Positions 5,524 through 11,977 of a stretch of 13,814 nucleotides of DNA are shown piece by piece (the stretch's first letter is position 1; the number at the start of each line of letters is the position of its first letter). The stretch comes from an uncultured Bacteriovorax sp. Its GTDB lineage: Bacteria; Bdellovibrionota; Bacteriovoracia; Bacteriovoracales; Bacteriovoracaceae. Made by a program: the position numbers and the translations under genes. Location of the stretch: NCBI GenBank assembly GCA_946480715.1, contig CAMLKK010000056.1, positions 1 to 13,814 of the forward strand. Reading direction: 5' to 3'. The notes under the pieces were generated by a model that worked only from the letters and a program-made list of their open reading frames with translations, was not told the origin of the DNA and did not search any database.

Positions 5524-6111
5524 TTGAAAAAAATATTATTTGTATTGATTATGCTACCCACTATCAGTTGTTCGCAAAGCTTTTATGACCTCGAGATGGA
5601 GAAAGTTTTAAACATTAAGAAAAACGATAAAGTTAAGCCCGTCTTTGATGGATATATTGAGCCTTCAATTGAGGATGCTGTTAAATCAAGCTTAACTATT
5701 GATGGAGCTGATATTAATAAAAATAAAGTAAGAGACGATATCGAGATATGGATTAATAGGAAAGCTGATAATCCTATTCTGAGAAAGTTAATGAAAAGGT
5801 ATACTGTATTAAAACATGATCAGATTAATATTATTAAGCCCTATAAAGTTCAAGAATTTTTGGATGATGACAAACTCAAGACAAAGAGAGAAGAGCTCAA
5901 TGAAATTTCTAAGATAAAAGATCCGATTATGGGCTGTTTTGCATTTAAAGGACTGAGTGATAAATACGCTAATTTATTCTATAGAGATCTTCATACCATG
6001 ATATTCAACACAGAAGCCCGCTTAGACCTCAGTGTGAAGTTGGATTTTATGCTTATTCGAAGAGGCAGAATCAATGCATCTGAAGAGTCGTGCGCAAAAG
6101 TTTTAAAATAA
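5524..6111 (+). CDS. Lipoprotein with D-x-N-x-N-x-V-R-D-D motif, paralog B
   Basis: 195 aa starting with TTG at 5524, chosen because a perfect AGGAGG lies 5-6 nt upstream and because it gives a complete lipoprotein signal, MKKILFVLIMLPTISC, with C16 as the lipidated cysteine. The acidic motif GADINKNKVRDDIEIWINR (61-79; D63, N65, N67, D71, D72, E74) matches paralog A position by position, as do a downstream single-cysteine segment (IMGCFAFK versus LSCLDYA), the IFNTEARLD element (IYNTNSRLN in A) and a C-terminal cysteine. It is 51 nt downstream of paralog A with no terminator between, so probably one operon. Function unknown; envelope-located by its signal. Confidence 0.85.
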   Translation: MKKILFVLIMLPTISCSQSFYDLEMEKVLNIKKNDKVKPVFDGYIEPSIEDAVKSSLTIDGADINKNKVRDDIEIWINRKADNPILRKLMKRYTVLKHDQINIIKPYKVQEFLDDDKLKTKREELNEISKIKDPIMGCFAFKGLSDKYANLFYRDLHTMIFNTEARLDLSVKLDFMLIRRGRINASEESCAKVLK

Positions 6112-6186
6112 GTTCAAGGGGAAGTAATAGTTAATTTTCAGAATTCAATGCAACAGGAGAGCATAATGGCTTGTTGCTATTCCGAC

Positions 6187-6504
6187 TTAAGCAGCCTTCG
6201 GTTTCCCTTTCAATTCAACCCTTGCATCCATTCCAGCTCTATCAATCATGTCTTGAAGAGCAACTGTGGCCCAAACTTCTATAGGCTCCTGCAGGGTAAT
6301 TGCAAATTTTATAGCTTGTTCGAGAGTTACATAATCACGTTTATTTTCAAGATTTGAAATGTATGACTTTTTTACACCAAGTCGCTCGGCAAGCTCTTCT
6401 TGAGTAAGACCTTCTCGCGTTCTATAGCCTTTGACCATAACAGAAAAGGAGAAAGTTTCTCCGATTAGTTTTTCTAACTGTTTCATTGCTTTTGGTTTTT
6501 TCAT
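6187..6504 (-). CDS. XRE-family antitoxin of a HigBA-like type II toxin-antitoxin pair
   Basis: 105 aa. A Cro/C1-type helix-turn-helix spans about residues 25-70: GLTQEELAERLGVKKSYISNLE (32-53) is a textbook XRE HTH with the S-Y-I-S-N-L-E recognition end. Downstream partner of a RelE/HigB-type toxin gene, 33 nt apart on the same strand, in the toxin-first order typical of higBA. The SD is weak (AGGAT, 6 nt upstream). As in other HigA proteins it should neutralise the toxin and repress the operon, probably at the palindrome 6864-6886. Confidence 0.85.
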   Translation of the reverse strand: MKKPKAMKQLEKLIGETFSFSVMVKGYRTREGLTQEELAERLGVKKSYISNLENKRDYVTLEQAIKFAITLQEPIEVWATVALQDMIDRAGMDARVELKGKPKAA

Positions 6505-6537
6505 GGAAGATCCTGCTCTATTTAAATGTATAATCGC

Positions 6538-6819
6538 TTAATATTTGTGTTTATTTACTTCCATTATTTTTACAATTTCTAAATCACCACTTTTACTCAC
6601 GATGTATATTGCTCTGTAGGACCTGTTCAATCTAATAGACCTCTGTCCCTTGCGATCACCCTTTAGTGGTTCGTCGTGGTAACCAGAAATTTTTCTAGTT
6701 TCGACTAAGCCAATTGCCTGCAAGTATTTGATCCAAAGCATGAGTGAATTGATAATCTCAACAGGCAACTTATTTAAGCTCTTTTCGGCTAATTTTGTAA
6801 ATTCAACTTCAACCTTCAT
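6538..6819 (-). CDS. HigB/RelE-superfamily mRNA interferase toxin
   Basis: 93 aa. The pattern is that of small RelE/HigB toxins: an N-terminal strand VEVEFTKLAEKSLNKLP, two helices, then LKGDRKGQRSIRLNRSYRAIYIV (52-74), a conserved basic beta core including likely RNA-contacting R56/K57/R60/R63 and R69, and the C-terminal EVNKHKY. Known members cleave ribosome-bound mRNA. It lies upstream of its XRE antitoxin, giving the higBA order. No clear SD before the ATG at 6819, which fits low toxin expression. No frameshift or missing core residue seen, so it looks intact. Confidence 0.85.
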   Translation of the reverse strand: MKVEVEFTKLAEKSLNKLPVEIINSLMLWIKYLQAIGLVETRKISGYHDEPLKGDRKGQRSIRLNRSYRAIYIVSKSGDLEIVKIMEVNKHKY

Positions 6820-6854
6820 TCATGACGTCCATGATCAGAATGAAGAAGACCTCG

Positions 6855-6886
6855 TTATAAGCAATGTACAGTAAATTACTGTACAT
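6855..6886 (-). promoter_or_regulatory. Promoter and operator of the type II TA operon
   Basis: An exact 11-bp inverted repeat with a single central base (arms ATGTACAGTAA 6864-6874 and TTACTGTACAT 6876-6886) lies directly upstream of TTATAA (6855-6860), a likely minus-strand -10. With 17-nt spacing the -35 position falls within the palindrome. Both are 36-67 bp ahead of the toxin ATG. Repression by the HigA-like antitoxin is the simplest reading. Confidence 0.7.
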
Positions 6887-6924
6887 GTCTAGAGTGTGAA
6901 AAATTGATCGAATAAATTTTTTTT

Positions 6925-6950
6925 CTTGGCATACGAAAATGTATGGCAAG
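6925..6950. repeat. 26-bp inverted repeat between the TA operon and cytochrome c
   Basis: CTTGGCATAC-GAAAAT-GTATGGCAAG, arms 9 of 10 complementary. It lacks a T tract in either direction, so it is not an ordinary terminator. Lying 105 bp upstream of the toxin gene and past the end of the cytochrome gene, it could be a second protein-binding site or a recombination remnant. The role is not known. Confidence 0.6.
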
Positions 6951-7027
6951 TTTAAAAATAACCTTCGTTTTTAAAGTATTGATTTAATTAGTTTTAAAAA
7001 AGTGCGAAAAGAAATTAAAGTAGACAC

Positions 7028-7450
7028 CTACTTAAAAGTTTTCAAATAAGATTTGATATCTTCCAACTCAGTTGAACTAAATTTTTCTTTCCAACCAGGC
7101 ATATCACCTTGCCAATTTGAAACGCTGACAAAGAAATCGAAGTCGGGAACTTCCTGCACGAGTTTCTTCAGATTAACAGGCGAATTCTTTTGGTCTATTG
7201 CTTTTGGTCCATTGCCTTGGCCGTTTTCGCCGTGACAAGAAAGACAGTGATTGTCGTAGAGTGATTTGCCTCTTGCTATAGACGCTTCATCAGGAATTTT
7301 CACAACCCCTTTGATCGTGATAGGAACAATTCCATGTCTCATCGTTTTAGTGACATCATGGTTCTGGCGATATTTTTCTTGCGATTCTACATTGATTTGC
7401 GAGCAAGAAGTGATGAGAGTAACGTATGTGATTAAAACCAAAAATTTCAT
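7028..7450 (-). CDS. Monohaem c-type cytochrome lipoprotein
   Basis: 140 aa. The signal ends in lipobox LITSC, with C16 lipidated, so it is anchored on the periplasmic side of the inner membrane or in the outer membrane. The class I cytochrome c domain covers 55-140: haem-binding C69-L-S-C72-H73, a conserved NGQGNGPKA stretch, and M117 in GDMPGW as the likely distal haem ligand. SD AGGAG, 6 nt upstream. It probably carries electrons in the respiratory chain; the partner is not visible here. A possible FNR/CRP-type site sits at -41.5 from its predicted start. The stop codon lies in a weak 6-bp hairpin (7018-7033). Confidence 0.92.
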   Translation of the reverse strand: MKFLVLITYVTLITSCSQINVESQEKYRQNHDVTKTMRHGIVPITIKGVVKIPDEASIARGKSLYDNHCLSCHGENGQGNGPKAIDQKNSPVNLKKLVQEVPDFDFFVSVSNWQGDMPGWKEKFSSTELEDIKSYLKTFK

Positions 7451-7471
7451 ATCTTCTCCTGGATCACTTCA

Positions 7472-7513
7472 AGCCTAGCGGAGTTTCAATTAAAATAAAA
7501 TGATTTAGATCAT
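7472..7513 (-). promoter_or_regulatory. Putative FNR/CRP-like site and -10 of the cytochrome c gene
   Basis: ATGAT-TTAG-ATCAT (7500-7513) is a perfect 5-bp inverted repeat matching the TGAT-N4-ATCA core of FNR-type sites. TAGGCT (minus strand, 7477-7472) is a possible -10, giving a start near 7465. The site centre is then 41.5 bp upstream, the classic class II activator position. An alternative is a weak terminator for the upstream dehydratase gene, since T-rich sequence follows, but a 5-bp AT stem makes that poor. Confidence 0.45.
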
Positions 7514-7532
7514 GAAGCGAGTCGGTGCGGGA

Positions 7533-7772
7533 CTAAAGTGAGTCGATGGCGCGCGCCATCTCCCAATCCTTCTCAGTGATCTTATTGCCTTCATCATGCG
7601 TAGTAAGTTTCACCACACACTGACTAAAACTCACAACCATTTCCGGATGGTGATTATGTTTGTTGGCGAGCCATGCAACTGCGTTCACGAAGCTCATGGT
7701 TTTGAGGTAGCTCTTAAAGGTGAACGTGCGAACGAGTTCATTGTTGACTTCAGACCAGTTGGAAGTTGTCAT
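7533..7772 (-). CDS. phhB: Pterin-4a-carbinolamine dehydratase
   Basis: 79 aa. It dehydrates 4a-hydroxytetrahydrobiopterin made by phenylalanine hydroxylase, so recycling the pterin cofactor. Seen: FTFKSYLKTMSFVNAVAWLANKHNHHPE with the signature H41-H42-P43-E44, followed by LTTHDEG (H59), the catalytic histidine set of the family, and the end KDWEMARAID. It lacks about 20 residues of the usual N-terminal helix, so it is a short form. Its ATG overlaps the stop of the transporter gene (ATGA), indicating translational coupling. The hydroxylase itself lies 3 kb away in another minus-strand operon. Confidence 0.93.
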   Translation of the reverse strand: MTTSNWSEVNNELVRTFTFKSYLKTMSFVNAVAWLANKHNHHPEMVVSFSQCVVKLTTHDEGNKITEKDWEMARAIDSL

Positions 7773-8647
7773 GATTGTTTTCCTTTGAGCGCGAGATAGT
7801 TGAAGAAAAAAGCGTGCACTAGAAAGCCGATAGCCGAGGCGAGTGAAGCCTTTGGATCATAGAAAAGAAGGAGTCCACCTGCAAGCGCGAAGTTTTTCAT
7901 TCCGATGCTGATGGCGAGAGCGTCGGCGTTTTCTTGATTAAATATTTTGATGAAGAGAAAGCGTCCGAGAAAATAAATTCCGAAGTCTTGAAAGATCACG
8001 AGTAGAGTGACGAAAGTGTAATCTTTCCATGGAATATAGTTCGTGTTGAGTTTCGCAACGGAAGCTCCCATGTATGTGAAGGCAAGAAATGAAATTCCCA
8101 CCATGTTGATGAGAGACGCACGTTTTTGAATGCCAACGGTGAAGCTGGGAAAAAAATTCTTGAGCGTTATGCCGATGATTGCAGGTGCGATGATTAAAAT
8201 CGCCATATCAATGATCAGCGGGCGCAAATGAATCGCTTCAAACATGTAGATGGTCAATGGAAACAAAAGCATCGTGATCAACATGAAAATGTAAGAGAGT
8301 GTAGCCGATGCCTGATGCATGCGAGAAAATTGGGGAGCAACAATCGCCACCGGACAAAGTGAAGCGAGCAGAAGTCCCATGCGAAACGATTGATCGTTAA
8401 CTGTGTACGAAGCAATCAGCCACTGCATGAGCGGGAAGTAGAGAAAGTGGAAGAAGAGACCAACTCCGATTTCTGCTTTGTATTCAAGAGCGTTTTTGAG
8501 CGTGGACATTTTCACTTCAAACCACGCAAAGATCATCATTAGAAATAAAATAGCAAAGGCAAAACTTGAAAGATTGAGAGCGACGTAAGGAAAAAAAATT
8601 CCTGCAATAAAAGCGCACGCAATGGGTAGACCAAAAAATTTAATCAT
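7769..8647 (-). CDS. BASS-family (bile acid:sodium symporter-like) membrane transporter
   Basis: 292 aa from ATG at 8647; an upstream in-frame TTG at 8653 is less likely. Eight to ten hydrophobic segments cover nearly the whole length. The C-terminal signature ADALAISIGMKNFALAGGLLLFY resembles the SBF/ACR3-like core, where a Gly/Asn-rich crossing helix binds Na+ and substrate (family knowledge). BASS proteins move organic anions such as bile acids, pyruvate or other acids. Coupling by a 4-bp overlap to the pterin dehydratase suggests an aromatic-acid or pterin-linked substrate, which is only an inference. No SD is visible; TATGCT lies 8 nt before the ATG. Confidence 0.82.
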   Translation of the reverse strand: MIKFFGLPIACAFIAGIFFPYVALNLSSFAFAILFLMMIFAWFEVKMSTLKNALEYKAEIGVGLFFHFLYFPLMQWLIASYTVNDQSFRMGLLLASLCPVAIVAPQFSRMHQASATLSYIFMLITMLLFPLTIYMFEAIHLRPLIIDMAILIIAPAIIGITLKNFFPSFTVGIQKRASLINMVGISFLAFTYMGASVAKLNTNYIPWKDYTFVTLLVIFQDFGIYFLGRFLFIKIFNQENADALAISIGMKNFALAGGLLLFYDPKASLASAIGFLVHAFFFNYLALKGKQS

Positions 8648-8681
8648 AGTCAAAAAGCATAAGTCTTCTTATCCTTTAATT
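8648..8681. promoter_or_regulatory. Tight divergent promoter region, possibly for leaderless mRNAs
   Basis: Only 34 bp separate the two divergent ATGs, and neither has an SD. On the plus strand TATCCT (8670-8675) ends 6 nt before the ATG at 8682. On the minus strand TATGCT (8661-8656) ends 8 nt before the ATG at 8647. An inverted repeat ATAAG-TCTT-CTTAT (8659-8672) lies between. If these are the -10 boxes, both messages would begin at or next to the start codon. -35 matches are poor. Confidence 0.35.
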
Positions 8682-10748
8682 ATGAAAGACAATTCTAGAA
8701 AAGTAACTATTCTTTTAGTCGCACTTAGTTTTTTGGCCATGATTGCAATGCTTTTTTTCGGCCATCAAAGGCCAGTCCAAAATGTTGCTCAAAAGAAGCT
8801 CAAGCTCTACTGGTTTATTCCGGATGGTTTGCGCGCTGAACCTGTTACTTTCAAAGTTTTTGAGTGGGCAAAGAGTGGCAAACTTCCGCACCTAAAAAAA
8901 CTGATGGAAGAGGGAGCTTACGGTTATTCAAAACCTGTTTTTCCCGGTCACACTCCGACTAATTTTGCGACATTGTTAACGGGAACAACTCCCGACGTTC
9001 ATGGCATAGCCGATGGGCCCATGCGCATTGAAGGTTATCCGCTGAAGATGGTTTCAAAAGGCGGCTTTAGTTCACAAGCTAAAAAAGTGGCTCCTCTTTG
9101 GTATACATTGGAGCAAGAAAAATTTCTCGTTACACTTCTTTCTATTCCCGGATCAACTCCTCCTGAATTAAGTGAAGGGATCACGGTTCGTGGTCGCTGG
9201 GGCGGATGGGGCATTGATTTTCCTGCGATTAATTTTCATGCGGCCAATGATGAGGTGATGAAAGTTGAAGCTGGTCAAAATAAACGTGTGTTCAATTTTG
9301 GTTCAGAGCTCACGCGCTTTGTGCAGGCAAAAAATCCTGTGGATTGGGACGTGCGCCTTCAGAGTTTTTCGCCACTAAGAGAAGTGAATCTTGAAAATTG
9401 GGATCAGCCTTTTTATGCCCTTCTTGCGGATTCAACAGATGACAAAGTTGAAAATTATGACCGCGTGGTTTTTTCTAAAGATAAAAAGGAAGTTCTCTTC
9501 GTTCTCAAAGAAGGTGATTGGAGTCCGTGGGTAAATGTCACACTCAAATGGGAATTGAAAAATGATTATAATATCCACACTCCTAAAAAAGCAGAGTGGG
9601 AGAGAAAAGCTTCAACTGTTGATGTGCAAACACAGATGAAAATTCGAGTGATCAAAGTGGGGAATAAAGATTATTTCCGCATTCGCTTTTTTTATAACAA
9701 CCTCAATGAATATCTTATTAAACCAAGCCATTTATTCGCGGGTGTTCAAAAAGAAGTAGGGCCGATGGTGGATTTCGTCGACAACTATCCGCCACAGTTG
9801 ATTTATCTTCCGGAAGATAAAAATACTTTTATTGAAGAAGCAGATCTTTCATTAGAGTGGCACAAAAAGATGGTCTCTCACATGGTGAAAAAATGGGGAA
9901 GCCAGGTTGTTATTCAGAGTATCTATACACCCAACCAAATGCTCACGAGCCGCTGGTGGATGCCTTTTATTGATCCGAAAAGTCCGCGCTACAATGAGAT
10001 CACGGAAACTGAGCGCGCGGTTCTGTGGAATGATGTTTTAAAAATGTATCAGCAGATTGATGCCATTTTAGGTGAGGCGATGAAGGCCGCTGATGAAAAC
10101 ACCATTATCATGTTCAGTTCTGATCATGGGGCCATTCCCCTTTATAAAGAAGTTCGTCTCAATAATCTTTTTGCCAAAAAAGGATGGCTGACTTTTAAAT
10201 ACAATAAAGAAAGTGCTGAGTATGAAATTGATTGGGATAAATCAAAAGCAATTTTTCTTCAGATGGATAACGTCTATTTGCATTCGAAAGGATTAGGCGG
10301 AAATTACACTCGTGATTCAGGGCCAAATTATGAAGCCTTTAGAAATGAAGTGAAAGAAGCGATACTCTCTCTTAGAGATCAAGATGGAGTTTCACCCGTT
10401 TCAAAAATTATTACTCGTGAAGAAAGTTTACAATTGCATTTACCTGCTGATCGCAGTGGAGATCTCATACTTGCTAATACCTCTCATTACAATTGGGTGG
10501 AAGATGTGAGTCAGGATCTGGCCATTTTCAAATCTTCATTAAAAGGCGGATACAAACAGGCTGTTCTTCCTGAGAATGAAATGGGGATGTGGACACCGTT
10601 TGTGATTCGCGCGCCAGGTGTGAAAAAAAATATGGAAATGAAAATTCCGATTAATCACATCGACCAATACGCGACACTTCTAAAACTACTAAAGATTACT
10701 CCGCCAGAGCATCAAAGAGGAAAAGTGCTGCAAGAGATTCTCGATTAA
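8682..10748 (+). CDS. Membrane-anchored alkaline-phosphatase-superfamily phosphodiesterase (type I PDE/NPP-like)
   Basis: 688 aa. The frame is open from 8622, but that would overlap the divergent gene and displace the signal anchor, so ATG 8682 is chosen. An N-terminal transmembrane anchor (about 8-26) places the enzyme in the periplasm. Seen: WFIPDGLR with metal ligand D48; FPGHTPTNFATLLTGT with T91 as the likely nucleophile; a long beta-rich insertion (about 190-400); SSDHG (479-483) with D481 and H482; and a C-terminal GDLILANTSHYNW with a further histidine. The second metal site looks changed: where NPP enzymes have PD-x-x-GH, it reads YTPN418-x(5)-R424WW. Known members cleave phosphodiesters or phosphonates; the substrate is unknown. 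Its stop overlaps the convergent phhA stop by 4 bp. Confidence 0.85.
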   Translation: MKDNSRKVTILLVALSFLAMIAMLFFGHQRPVQNVAQKKLKLYWFIPDGLRAEPVTFKVFEWAKSGKLPHLKKLMEEGAYGYSKPVFPGHTPTNFATLLTGTTPDVHGIADGPMRIEGYPLKMVSKGGFSSQAKKVAPLWYTLEQEKFLVTLLSIPGSTPPELSEGITVRGRWGGWGIDFPAINFHAANDEVMKVEAGQNKRVFNFGSELTRFVQAKNPVDWDVRLQSFSPLREVNLENWDQPFYALLADSTDDKVENYDRVVFSKDKKEVLFVLKEGDWSPWVNVTLKWELKNDYNIHTPKKAEWERKASTVDVQTQMKIRVIKVGNKDYFRIRFFYNNLNEYLIKPSHLFAGVQKEVGPMVDFVDNYPPQLIYLPEDKNTFIEEADLSLEWHKKMVSHMVKKWGSQVVIQSIYTPNQMLTSRWWMPFIDPKSPRYNEITETERAVLWNDVLKMYQQIDAILGEAMKAADENTIIMFSSDHGAIPLYKEVRLNNLFAKKGWLTFKYNKESAEYEIDWDKSKAIFLQMDNVYLHSKGLGGNYTRDSGPNYEAFRNEVKEAILSLRDQDGVSPVSKIITREESLQLHLPADRSGDLILANTSHYNWVEDVSQDLAIFKSSLKGGYKQAVLPENEMGMWTPFVIRAPGVKKNMEMKIPINHIDQYATLLKLLKITPPEHQRGKVLQEILD

Positions 10749-11539
10749 GTTGATTTTTTTTTCCGTTCGAATTTCGCAGGAAAATCAGTCATCAGCATTG
10801 ATTCCTGGGCCATTTTAAGCGGGTCTTTTGCAATGAGAGCAAAGAGATCCTCATAGCTATTGATGACAAAATAAACCGGCTGCAGAATATCGATTCTAAA
10901 TGGAGTGCGAAGGGCATCCATTGGATCGAGTTCACGTCGTTCTGGAATCTCACTTTCAACAGAGTAGATGACTTCGGATTTTGAAGAAAGGATTCCACCA
11001 CCGTAGGCCTTCATGCGGCCGTCTTCTTTAATGAGACCAAATTCAATCGTGAACCAAAATAATCGAAACATTCGCATGCGTGTTTTAGCATCTGCTTTTA
11101 AAGCGAGCTTTCCATATTCATGCATGAAATGTGCATAGGGTTCGTTTGTTAGAAGTGGACAGTGACCAAAGAGTTCATGAAAAACATCCGGCTCCTGGAT
11201 GTAATCGATATCTTCCGGAATGCGAATGAAGTTTGCGGCCGGAAAACGTTTTCTCGAAAGCAGGGTAAAAAAATGATCGGGCTGAATGAGCGCTGGAACA
11301 TGTTCAACACCCCATCCCGTATGCGCGCTCAAGCGTTCGGTGATTTCATAGTGCTGAGGAATTTCATCGCCAAAATTAAGAAGATCTACGCCTTTGAGAA
11401 ATGCTTTTGAAGCACGAGTTTGCACGAGTTCTTTTTGACGATGAAGAAGATATGACCACGTCTCATTTTCTGTTTGTGAATAGTGTGCCTTCCCGTTTGC
11501 ATCAAGAGGAAGTGATTCATAGACGTGTTTTTTCTTCAT
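10745..11539 (-). CDS. phhA: Phenylalanine 4-hydroxylase
   Basis: 264 aa, the usual length for the bacterial monomeric, catalytic-domain-only enzyme. It converts L-phenylalanine to L-tyrosine with tetrahydropterin, O2 and Fe(II). Iron ligands are visible: H121 and H126 in VFHELFGHCP, and E166 in FWFTIEFGLI. Other family elements are ITERLSAHTGWGVEHVPALI near the pterin site, RIPEDIDYIQEPDVFHE, and YGGGILSSKSEVIYSVES in the C-terminal part. The ATG overlaps the stop of the SRPBCC gene (ATGA), so it is translationally coupled as the last gene of a three-gene operon. It works with the pterin dehydratase 3 kb away. Confidence 0.96.
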   Translation of the reverse strand: MKKKHVYESLPLDANGKAHYSQTENETWSYLLHRQKELVQTRASKAFLKGVDLLNFGDEIPQHYEITERLSAHTGWGVEHVPALIQPDHFFTLLSRKRFPAANFIRIPEDIDYIQEPDVFHELFGHCPLLTNEPYAHFMHEYGKLALKADAKTRMRMFRLFWFTIEFGLIKEDGRMKAYGGGILSSKSEVIYSVESEIPERRELDPMDALRTPFRIDILQPVYFVINSYEDLFALIAKDPLKMAQESMLMTDFPAKFERKKKST

Positions 11540-11976
11540 GTGAGTTCTCGAACATAAATTGGTTTGCGGGCACTGAACATCAGATAGAACAGTGGATACA
11601 TCATAAACTCTATGAGAGGTATTCTACTTTTGTAAATGATATGATCGATGATAACAGATTCTTTTTCATTAATGGCCCTCACGATATGTGTGTGCTCCCA
11701 ATAAGAAAGGGGAAAGGGCATTAAAACACCACGATCGACAAAACAATATTCATCTTGAGTGTGGCGAGTTTCCGTAATGTGATTGATCCAGTGTTGTTTG
11801 ATCAAACCAAAAAGCGTAACCGTTAAATGCACTTCATGGCCTTTTTCACAACCATCAAAGCGTTTCACATCAATTGATGTAAAAGGTGGTTTGAGAGCTT
11901 TAAAAAGCTTCAGGTCAAAACGTTTAAAAATGTCATGATGATTGTTTGCGATTGGAGTTTCAATCACAAGTTTCAT
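11536..11976 (-). CDS. SRPBCC (START-like) ligand-binding protein
   Basis: 146 aa, no signal peptide. The layout is that of an SRPBCC helix-grip protein: a beta strand KLVIETPIANNHHDIFKRFD at the N-terminus, antiparallel strands around VHLTVTLFG and QHWINHITETRH, the characteristic YCFVDRGVLMPFPLSYWEHTHIV, and a long C-terminal helix IPLIEFMMYPLFYLMFSARKPIYV. Such proteins bind hydrophobic or aromatic ligands. The gene is 1 nt downstream of the hydrolase-like gene and overlaps phhA by 4 bp, so all three are co-expressed. A role in binding an aromatic or lipid ligand linked to phenylalanine turnover is inferred. Confidence 0.75.
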   Translation of the reverse strand: MKLVIETPIANNHHDIFKRFDLKLFKALKPPFTSIDVKRFDGCEKGHEVHLTVTLFGLIKQHWINHITETRHTQDEYCFVDRGVLMPFPLSYWEHTHIVRAINEKESVIIDHIIYKSRIPLIEFMMYPLFYLMFSARKPIYVRELT

Positions 11977-11977
11977 A

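Noticed and set aside
6148..6357. 69-codon plus-strand frame with an SD-like AGGAG before an internal ATG
   Set aside because: It lies almost wholly antisense to the clear XRE antitoxin gene and its protein resembles nothing; the SD-like bases are likely chance.
6864..6886. LexA/SOS box
   Set aside because: The half-sites face the wrong way for the CTGT-N8-ACAG type and do not fit TTAC-N3-GTAA; position next to an XRE antitoxin operon is a better explanation.
8622..8681. 20-codon extension of the phosphodiesterase gene
   Set aside because: It overlaps the start of the divergent transporter gene and would put a charged stretch ahead of the membrane anchor.
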